A stretch of DNA of 64,000 bases. It comes from AV80 sp035536995 (GTDB taxonomy: Bacteria > Verrucomicrobiota > Verrucomicrobiia > Chthoniobacterales > UBA10450). The stretch's first letter is position 1; each line of letters starts with the position of its first letter. Location of the stretch: positions 8,079 to 72,078 of the forward strand of contig DATLNB010000041.1 of the NCBI GenBank assembly GCA_035536995.1, read 5' to 3'. The notes below the pieces were generated by a model. The model was not told the origin of the DNA. It did not search any database and saw only the letters and a list, made by a program, of their open reading frames with translations. Of the stretch, positions 58,968-64,000 are shown in pieces. Position numbers and translations under genes: made by a program.

Positions 58968-60302
58968 ATGTTGTCCACCGCTTCACGGGTGCTTTTGGTC
59001 CTCCTGCTGGCCGCAATTTCTGTTAAAGCCGCGACCGTTGCCCTGGTCGGTGGCCGGCTCATCGATGGGTTCGGTGGACCGCCCCTCGCCGACAGTGTGA
59101 TTCTGATCGAGGGCGACCGGATCAAGGCGATTGGGCAAGTCGGGAAACTCGCGGTCCCGGCCGACGCGGAAGTCATTTCGACCGAAGGCATGGACGTTCT
59201 GCCCGGACTTTGGGACGCGCACGTCCATACGATGCTTCTTGGTCACAGTAACTACGAGCATTGGGACAAGACGTATCCGAATCGGTTCGGTTCCGACATC
59301 ATGCCCGCGGCGGCGCGGCAGCTTCTCATGGCCGGTGTGACCAGCGCGCGAGATCTTGGCGCGCCCCTGAAGGAAAGCATTGAGGTCCGCGACCGGATCA
59401 AGCGCGGCGAAATCCCGGGCCCGACCCTTTACGTCTCCGGGCCGTTCATTCAACACGAGCCCTATCCCGGCACCGAAGCGTTTCGCTGGGGCGTTAAAGG
59501 CGCGGAAGACGCGCGCGCCAAGGTGCGCAAGCTCGCTGAAGCGGGCGTCAATATCATCAAGCTGATCGACCAGGACCAGATGACGCCGGAAGAAGTGAAG
59601 GCGGTCGTTGATGAAGCCCATAAGCACAAGTTGCCGGTCGTCGCTCACGGCCATCGGCCCGAGGAAATTCGGCGGGGACTCGCTGCCGGCGCCGATTGTT
59701 TCGAGCACACCGGGCTCGCCACCGCGCCTGGTTACCCGGAGGACGTGCTGAACCTGATTGCGGAGCGAACCGCGAAAATGAGTCTCGGGCCGCTCTTCTG
59801 GTGTCCAACTATCGAAGGTTTTTTGAATTACGAGCCGCTCCTGCAAAACACCGAACAACTCGATGACCCTGCGTGGCAGGAGGGCGTCCCGGCGGACATC
59901 GTGGCGGACATCAAGGCGTCCATCGCGCATCCCGGCCAGCTCGCCTATTACCAGATCACGCCGTTGCGCGCGAAAACGGTAGCGAACAAATTTCAGCAGC
60001 TCCAGAAGAGCGGCGTCGTCATGCTGATCGGGACCGACAGCGGCATCCCGATGAAATTCCACAGCGGCTCCACCTGGAAAGAGCTCGATGCATGGGTCAA
60101 CAAGCTCGGGGTCGATTCCATGACCGCGATCCGCGCCGCCACCTACTGGCCCGCCGTCCAGATGAAAGTGGACAAGGACTACGGCTCGGTGAGCGAAGGC
60201 AAGTATGCCGATATTATCGCCGTCAAAGGCGATGTGCTCCGTTACATCGATCTTCTCCAACACGTCGATCTCGTGGTGAAACACGGGAAGCGCGTTAAGT
60301 AA
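58968..60302 (+). CDS. Exported amidohydrolase-family metallohydrolase
   Basis: The 444-residue protein has a signal peptide (MLSTASRVLLVLLLAAISVKA). The composite amidohydrolase fold starts ALVGGRLIDGFGGPPLADSVILIEGDRI and includes the metal-binding GLWDAHVHT. A candidate carboxylated Lys lies in GVNIIKLIDQDQ, followed by PVVAHGH and FEHTGLA histidines and the late GTDSGIPM Asp. The C-terminal part (GSVSEGKYADIIAVKGDVL) is the usual end of the beta domain. Relatives include Xaa-Pro dipeptidases, imidazolonepropionase-like and prolidase-like enzymes; the substrate is unknown. Confidence 0.9.
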   Translation: MLSTASRVLLVLLLAAISVKAATVALVGGRLIDGFGGPPLADSVILIEGDRIKAIGQVGKLAVPADAEVISTEGMDVLPGLWDAHVHTMLLGHSNYEHWDKTYPNRFGSDIMPAAARQLLMAGVTSARDLGAPLKESIEVRDRIKRGEIPGPTLYVSGPFIQHEPYPGTEAFRWGVKGAEDARAKVRKLAEAGVNIIKLIDQDQMTPEEVKAVVDEAHKHKLPVVAHGHRPEEIRRGLAAGADCFEHTGLATAPGYPEDVLNLIAERTAKMSLGPLFWCPTIEGFLNYEPLLQNTEQLDDPAWQEGVPADIVADIKASIAHPGQLAYYQITPLRAKTVANKFQQLQKSGVVMLIGTDSGIPMKFHSGSTWKELDAWVNKLGVDSMTAIRAATYWPAVQMKVDKDYGSVSEGKYADIIAVKGDVLRYIDLLQHVDLVVKHGKRVK

Positions 60303-60305
60303 TCC

Positions 60306-60399
60306 TCTTCTGTAGCAGCGTCCCTGTGGGACGCTCGGGAGTTAACGAGCCATAATGGGCTGCGCTCGGCGTCGCCCACAGGGCGACGGCTACAGAAGA
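60306..60399. repeat. Palindromic intergenic repeat (TCTTCTGTAGC...CTACAGAAGA)
   Basis: TCTTCTGTAGCAGCGTCCCT at the left is inversely matched by GGGCGACGGCTACAGAAGA at the right, enclosing internal palindromes. It lies between two plus-strand genes and contains no frame. CTGTAG/CTACAG ends are shared with other repeats in this window. Confidence 0.7.
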
Positions 60400-60429
60400 C
60401 CACCTCGCGAAGGTTCCGGCCGCCGAATC

Positions 60430-60465
60430 TTTTCCTGCTTCCTCCGTTCCTGATTATTATCTCCC
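60430..60465 (+). repeat. Pyrimidine-rich element directly before a start codon (second copy)
   Basis: TTTTCCTGCTTCCTCCG, then TTCCTGATTATTATCTCCC, is a near copy of 58931-58967 and again abuts an ATG (60466). Confidence 0.6.
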
Positions 60466-60999
60466 ATGAAAATATTCCCGGCCGCCATCGCCCTCGTGAT
60501 TATCGCTTTCTCACCCGCTTCGGTCCGCGCGGAGACCGTCAAAGTGGAAAACTTCACCTTCACCGTGCCCGACGGCTGGCGCTCGGTCACGCCGTCATCG
60601 TCGATGCGCAAGGCGCAGCTCGAGGTCGCGCGCGGACCGGAGAAGGCCGAGGTGACCTTCTTTCACTTCGGCGCCGACCAGGGCGGGAGCGCCGCCGATA
60701 ATGTCGCGCGCTGGTTCGCCCAGTTTTCCGGTGGCGAACAAAACCGCGTCACCGAGAACGCGACAGTCGGGGCAGTGAAAATCACATTCGCAATGACTGA
60801 GGGAACCTTTAACAGCGGCATGCCCGGCGGGCCGACGACGCCGATGCACGATTACGCGCTCTGCGGTGCGATCATGGAAAGCGCTTCCGGAAGCGTATTC
60901 ATTAAGATGACGGGCCCGAAAACGGTCGTGCAATCGGCGACCGACGCTTTCAAGAAAATGGTGACCGAGGCCGCGAAAGCCGCCCCTCCCAAGGCGTAG
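60466..60999 (+). CDS. Secreted protein, function unknown
   Basis: The 177-residue protein has a signal peptide (MKIFPAAIALVIIAFSPASVRA) and a mature domain beginning ETVKVENFTFTVPDGWRSVTPSSSMRKAQLEV. It includes ADNVARWFAQFSG, GAVKITFAMTEGTFNSGMPGGPTTPMHDYALCGAIME and VVQSATDAFKKMV. The TVPDGW opening and a late DAFKKM helix are seen in many small exported proteins of uncertain role. I assign no family. A repeat-rich spacer and the 60430-60465 element precede it. Confidence 0.72.
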   Translation: MKIFPAAIALVIIAFSPASVRAETVKVENFTFTVPDGWRSVTPSSSMRKAQLEVARGPEKAEVTFFHFGADQGGSAADNVARWFAQFSGGEQNRVTENATVGAVKITFAMTEGTFNSGMPGGPTTPMHDYALCGAIMESASGSVFIKMTGPKTVVQSATDAFKKMVTEAAKAAPPKA

Positions 61000-61010
61000 T
61001 CTCACCTCAC

Positions 61011-61090
61011 AGGGACGTGCTTCCGCACGTCCGATTTCAATACCTTAAGCCCGTCCTGCTGATAAGCGGGAGATGCAGAAGCACGTCCCT
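61011..61090. repeat. Palindromic intergenic repeat (AGGGACGTGCTTC...GAAGCACGTCCCT)
   Basis: Perfect 13-bp inverted ends (61011-61023 and 61078-61090) enclose a short inner palindrome (TTCCGCACGTCC region). It lies between the convergent genes ending at 60999 and 61097 and may also serve as terminator. Confidence 0.72.
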
Positions 61091-61096
61091 CCGAAG

Positions 61097-62881
61097 CTAC
61101 TTTGTCCGGGGCGAGATGGTAGGTTCCCCGCCGGGACTGTAGTACACCATCCGGTCGTATTGGCCGGCCGGATTTTTTAAGAATTCGACCGCGACGCCGG
61201 TGAGGCCCTTCATTCGGAAGTAAGTGCCGCGAACGGGCTCCAGCTCACGAACATTTCCGAGTATCATGTATTGGAGAACGTTGTCTTCCCGGACAGCAAT
61301 CGTAACCGGGACGCCGCCGCCGTCGTACTCGCCCGCGATCGGTTCAAGAAATTTGCGATCGCGCATCTCAGCGGGTGCCTGACGGCTGAACACGATAGGC
61401 TCCACGTTTGGCTCGAGCGGCACGGAGATGCTGGCGACGTCGCCGCTCAGATCGGAGTTGAACTGGACCTTGGTGAGCTCGAGCGGGTTCTGCCGGTCGG
61501 CTGGCGCCTGGAAGACTTCGTAGTGCCAGTGGTCGAGCGGCGTGGAGAATTTGTTGTAGCTCAGCTTCAGCCGGTCCTTCTCGACCGCGACCTTCATCGG
61601 GCCGTAGCCCGGGTGCAGATATTCCGCGGCGTAATCCGCCAGCGGCCGGGCCGGTTTCGTGTTCGGTTTCCGGTCTGTTGTTCCCGCGGCTTTGGCGGCG
61701 TCTTCCCCCGCGAAACCTTTCTCCTCGAGCTGGCGATGACGCGCCAGAAGTCCGCTGCTTTCCAGGCCCAGCAAGCGATCGATGATTTCGAAGGGAAGCG
61801 CGTCGCGGAGCCGGGTGCCGGTTCGATTCGCCAAAACAATGACCGCGATTTTCTTTGATGGGACCAGGACAAGCGACGCGCTAAGGCCATCGAGATTGCC
61901 GCCGTGATGCGCGATCTCGATCCCGCGATAGGTCTGGACGAACAGGCCCATCCCGTAATTTCGAAACCCGAACACATCGGAGAACAGGTCTTTGCCGATG
62001 GGCACCTGCGGTTGCATCATCGCTTGGACGTCGGACTCGAGGAGAACGCGTTTTCCTTCGAACATCCCACCCGCCAGCATCATCCGCGCATAGTGCGCCA
62101 TCTCATCCACCGAGGAATTGATCGCACCGGCGGGCCCGGCCGCATCGAGCGCTGAGTATTCGATCCGAACGACTTCCCGCTTTGTGTTCAGTTCGTAGGC
62201 CTGGGAACAATTGGCGTCTGCCTTCATTGTTGCGACGCTAAAATTCGAGCGCTTCATCCCGAGCGGATCGAAGAGGGCGCCTTTCACCAGTTCTTCCCAA
62301 CTGCTCTTCGCGATCTGCCCGCCAAGATACCCGGCGGTCATGAACATCAGGTTGTTGTATTGGAACCGGACCCGCAGGTCGCGGCTGAACTCGAAGAACG
62401 GAAGCCGGTGATAGATCTGCTCGCGGTTCAGGTCGCTGCCGTACCAGATCGCGTCGTGCCTCGGCAGTCCGGTCCGATGGGTGACGAGGTCGCGCGGGGT
62501 AAGGTGCGACGTCGCGTATTCATTGTGCATCCGGAAATCGGGCAGGTATTCCCGGACCGGCTTGTCCCAGTCGAGCTTTCCCTGGCGGACCAGGGTAGCG
62601 AGCGCCGCCACCGTGAATTGCTTCGTGATCGACGCGATCGGCATCTGCGTCTCCGCGGACATCGGCAGTTTTTTCTCGAGGTCGCGCAGGCCATAGCCCT
62701 TCGCGAGCACCACTGCGTCGCCGACAACCACCGCCACCGAGACCCCGGGAACTTGAAAAGTCTTCAGCTCTCGATCGACAACTTCATCAATGCCGGCGAG
62801 CGCCTGGGCAGGCGGCGGCTCCTTCGCGTGCAGCTGAACGACCACAAGGAAAACGGCAAGAAGGAGGCGGGTGCTTTTCAT
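61097..62881 (-). CDS. Class C beta-lactamase-family serine hydrolase with C-terminal DUF3471-like domain
   Basis: The 594-residue exported protein has a signal peptide (MKSTRLLLAVFLVVVQLHA). Active-site motifs are SITK (S84, K87), the tyrosine motif YNN (Y175, N177) and HHGG (H326-G328) in place of KTG, a common penicillin-binding/esterase-like variant. After the catalytic domain (~30-385), residues ~410-590 form a separate C-terminal domain (YAAEYLHPGYGPMKVAVEKDRLKLSYNKF...), which resembles the DUF3471/beta-barrel tails seen in such serine hydrolases. Function may be D-aminopeptidase, esterase or beta-lactamase-like; the substrate is unknown. Confidence 0.9.
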   Translation of the reverse strand: MKSTRLLLAVFLVVVQLHAKEPPPAQALAGIDEVVDRELKTFQVPGVSVAVVVGDAVVLAKGYGLRDLEKKLPMSAETQMPIASITKQFTVAALATLVRQGKLDWDKPVREYLPDFRMHNEYATSHLTPRDLVTHRTGLPRHDAIWYGSDLNREQIYHRLPFFEFSRDLRVRFQYNNLMFMTAGYLGGQIAKSSWEELVKGALFDPLGMKRSNFSVATMKADANCSQAYELNTKREVVRIEYSALDAAGPAGAINSSVDEMAHYARMMLAGGMFEGKRVLLESDVQAMMQPQVPIGKDLFSDVFGFRNYGMGLFVQTYRGIEIAHHGGNLDGLSASLVLVPSKKIAVIVLANRTGTRLRDALPFEIIDRLLGLESSGLLARHRQLEEKGFAGEDAAKAAGTTDRKPNTKPARPLADYAAEYLHPGYGPMKVAVEKDRLKLSYNKFSTPLDHWHYEVFQAPADRQNPLELTKVQFNSDLSGDVASISVPLEPNVEPIVFSRQAPAEMRDRKFLEPIAGEYDGGGVPVTIAVREDNVLQYMILGNVRELEPVRGTYFRMKGLTGVAVEFLKNPAGQYDRMVYYSPGGEPTISPRTK

Positions 62882-63031
62882 GGATGATCTCGCCAGAGGT
62901 ATCGGAATGCCTTCGCTTGAGCAATGCGGATGAAGGCCGTCGTCGGCAAGTTGCTCCTCGAGTTCGAAACCAGCGTCCGGGTAACTTGAACCGTTCCAAC
63001 TGCGTCGCTCAGTCGTCGCCCTCTCTAAAAT
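62882..63031. other. Intergenic part without gene
   Basis: No gene is seen between the serine hydrolase start (62881) and the small secreted gene (63275), a gap of about 390 bases. This first part has no open frame with coding character. The remainder is occupied by the two repeat features below. Confidence 0.6.
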
Positions 63032-63124
63032 GTCATCCTGAGCCTCGCGAAGGATCTCTGAACATTCAGCCCAGGGTTTGCTGCGAGGCTCCCGGCCGCC
63101 CGGAAGTAGTCAGCGATCCTTCGC
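63032..63124. repeat. TCATCCTGAG-type repeat with inverted end
   Basis: GTCATCCTGAGCCTCGCGAAGGATCTC (63032-63058) is answered by GATCCTTCGC in inverse at 63115-63124. TCATCCTGAGC...GAAGGAT sequences are widespread non-coding repeats in unrelated bacteria, from memory; mobility is unproven. Confidence 0.5.
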
Positions 63125-63151
63125 CCCCCACAGTTTTTTATTGGGGCGAAA

Positions 63152-63258
63152 AGGGGTCAGTTCTAGATTCTCGGCATGTAGCTCGACTACCGACACTTGG
63201 TCTCCCATGCTTCATGGATGTTCCCCCAAATATTGCCGAGATTCTAGGACTGTCCCCT
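63152..63258. mobile_element. 107-bp MITE-like inverted-repeat element
   Basis: Twenty-five-base inverted ends (AGGGGTCAGTTCTAGATTCTCGGCA at 63152-63176, given in parts: AGGGGTCAG, TTCTAGATTC, TCGGCA; and TGCCGAG, ATTCTAGGAC, TGTCCCCT at 63234-63258) match at 22 of 25 positions and enclose a 57-base core without an open frame. The GGGG-TCAG ... GATTCTCGGCA type end resembles sequences near RAYT/IS200-like transposases (from memory). No transposase is in the window. Confidence 0.6.
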
Positions 63259-63274
63259 ATCCCCCGATCTAGTT

Positions 63275-63712
63275 ATGAACTTACAAAGAAGCGCTATTAC
63301 CAACGTTGCCTCGCTGCTAGGTCTAATCCTTGCACACACGGCGCTTGCCTCTGGAAGCTCCAAGATCAGTATTAGCGGATTGCAGTCTTCTTATAAGGTG
63401 GGCTCTCGAATTAAGTTTATCCTGCATAAGAATGTCAGCGAGGAAATTTCATATGCGTGTGCAGCAGAGAGACAGGAGAACAACGAGTTTCACGAAGTGC
63501 GATGGGATATTTTCCAAACTGCGCCTAAGGCGACCAGCTTCCTAAGAACGCGAAAACTTCGAGCCAGCGAAGTCGAGTTGGTCTGGGATATACCACGGCT
63601 TCCGCGCCACCTTTGGCCTAAAGTGGGACATACCTACAGATTGCGGGCCGAGATCATTGGGGGTCATGGACAGAATATTTATTCTCCGCCGTTTACGATC
63701 ATTGAGCGATAA
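63275..63712 (+). CDS. Secreted beta-sandwich-like protein, function unknown
   Basis: The 145-residue protein has a signal peptide (MNLQRSAITNVASLLGLILAHTALA). The mature sequence SGSSKISISGLQSSYKVGSRIKFILHKNVSEEISYACAAERQ then WDIFQTAPKATSFLRTRKLRASEVELVWDIPRL and YRLRAEIIGGHG...PPFTII has an Ig-like beta-sandwich pattern. Its A/T content is visibly higher than its neighbours (codons such as ATA, TTA), so it may be acquired. No family is recognised. Confidence 0.7.
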   Translation: MNLQRSAITNVASLLGLILAHTALASGSSKISISGLQSSYKVGSRIKFILHKNVSEEISYACAAERQENNEFHEVRWDIFQTAPKATSFLRTRKLRASEVELVWDIPRLPRHLWPKVGHTYRLRAEIIGGHGQNIYSPPFTIIER

Positions 63713-63822
63713 CGGTGGTGGTGACACGTTCAGGCGATCAAGCCTAACGGGTAGCCCGCCCGGTAATCTTTGTCCCCCTCGGCCGCTCTCTATCGAATTG
63801 GCACACGGATTAGATGATCAAT

Positions 63823-64000
63823 TCATTCCGACGCCGGTAGACCGACTTTCTGGCAAAAGGCAGCGAAGCGCGGGTCACCGCGGTATGGTTTCAGGAGTTC
63901 TTCCCAGGCGGTATTGATGACCCGCGGGTCGTGCTCGGTATACGCGCGTTCCAGCCATTCGAAAACCTTGTCCGGTTCTTTTCGATACCCGTAAACGGCG
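63823..64000 (-). CDS. 3' end of a TPR-type protein gene (truncated by window edge)
   Basis: The last 59 residues of a minus-strand gene read AVYGYRKEPDKVFEWLERAYTEHDPRVI... LLKPYRGDPRFAAFCQKVGL and stop at 63823. The pattern (YGY.KxxDKxFEWLxRAYxxxDP... LLKPLRxDPRFxxLLxKVGL) is typical of C-terminal TPR tails of regulatory proteins such as serine/threonine-kinase or adenylate-cyclase-linked TPR proteins. The 5' part lies beyond the window, so the full identity is unknown. Confidence 0.75.
   Translation of the reverse strand, partial: AVYGYRKEPDKVFEWLERAYTEHDPRVINTAWEELLKPYRGDPRFAAFCQKVGLPASE

Noticed and set aside
58983..60284. 433-residue minus-strand frame opposite the amidohydrolase
   Set aside because: The plus frame has intact metal-binding motifs; the minus frame is an antisense shadow.

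Overview
The window is a GC-rich, gene-dense bacterial chromosome segment of about 60 protein genes, two tRNA genes and no rRNA, CRISPR array or intact insertion sequence. Gene content suggests a free-living member of the Verrucomicrobiota, probably close to the Chthoniobacterales. The reasons are a B12-dependent ribonucleotide reductase, secreted beta-helix and DUF4394 proteins sharing one C-terminal module, pseudopilins with the GGFTLVEIMIVVAIIALLA head, many membrane glycosyltransferase/TPR proteins, and abundant short palindromic or heptameric intergenic repeats. The taxon is an inference; no marker gene here fixes it.

Region 1 (1-9.2 kb) carries three large secreted proteins (184-1473, 2693-5755, 6930-9170). 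They differ completely at the N terminus but end in one or two copies of the same ~125-residue module. Small secreted or basic proteins, a broken CsbD-like gene and mosaic palindromic repeats lie between them. Region 2 (9.3-18.4 kb) is mostly metabolic: gamma-glutamyltransferase, fatty acid desaturase, MgtE magnesium transporter, a YdeI/OmdA-type protein, and a three-gene molybdenum hydroxylase operon (2Fe-2S, FAD and molybdopterin subunits) followed by tRNA-Val(GAC). Region 3 (18.5-24.8 kb) holds a response regulator with an N-terminal excisionase-type HTH, a PmtA-like methyltransferase coupled to class II fumarase, a VOC protein, a YycJ-like metallohydrolase and a two-gene unit of unknown function.

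Region 4 (24.9-31.6 kb) is the most unusual. Two tandem secreted paralogues with an apparent NADase-type glycan-binding domain lead by GTGA overlap into an 876-residue UPF0489 / cysteine-peptidase-like / CapA fusion. On the opposite strand a free-standing contractile-tail-sheath C-terminal domain is joined by ATGA overlap to a transglutaminase-like gene, directly beside tRNA-Ser(CGA). Region 5 (31.8-37.4 kb) carries NrdJ, a DUF6941 protein and a long acyl-CoA dehydrogenase.

Region 6 (37.4-52.1 kb) is an envelope glycosylation cluster: GT39/PMT-like, DUF2079 and TMTC-like membrane proteins with TPR tails, an acyltransferase-3 protein and a GT2-methyltransferase fusion, surrounding two tandem pseudopilin genes with a candidate sigma-54 promoter. 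Region 7 (52.1-64 kb) contains PanE, a large TPR protein, small membrane and secreted proteins, a CcsA-type cytochrome c assembly protein, an amidohydrolase, a class C beta-lactamase-like serine hydrolase, a 107-bp inverted-repeat element, and the 3' end of a TPR-type gene running off the right edge.
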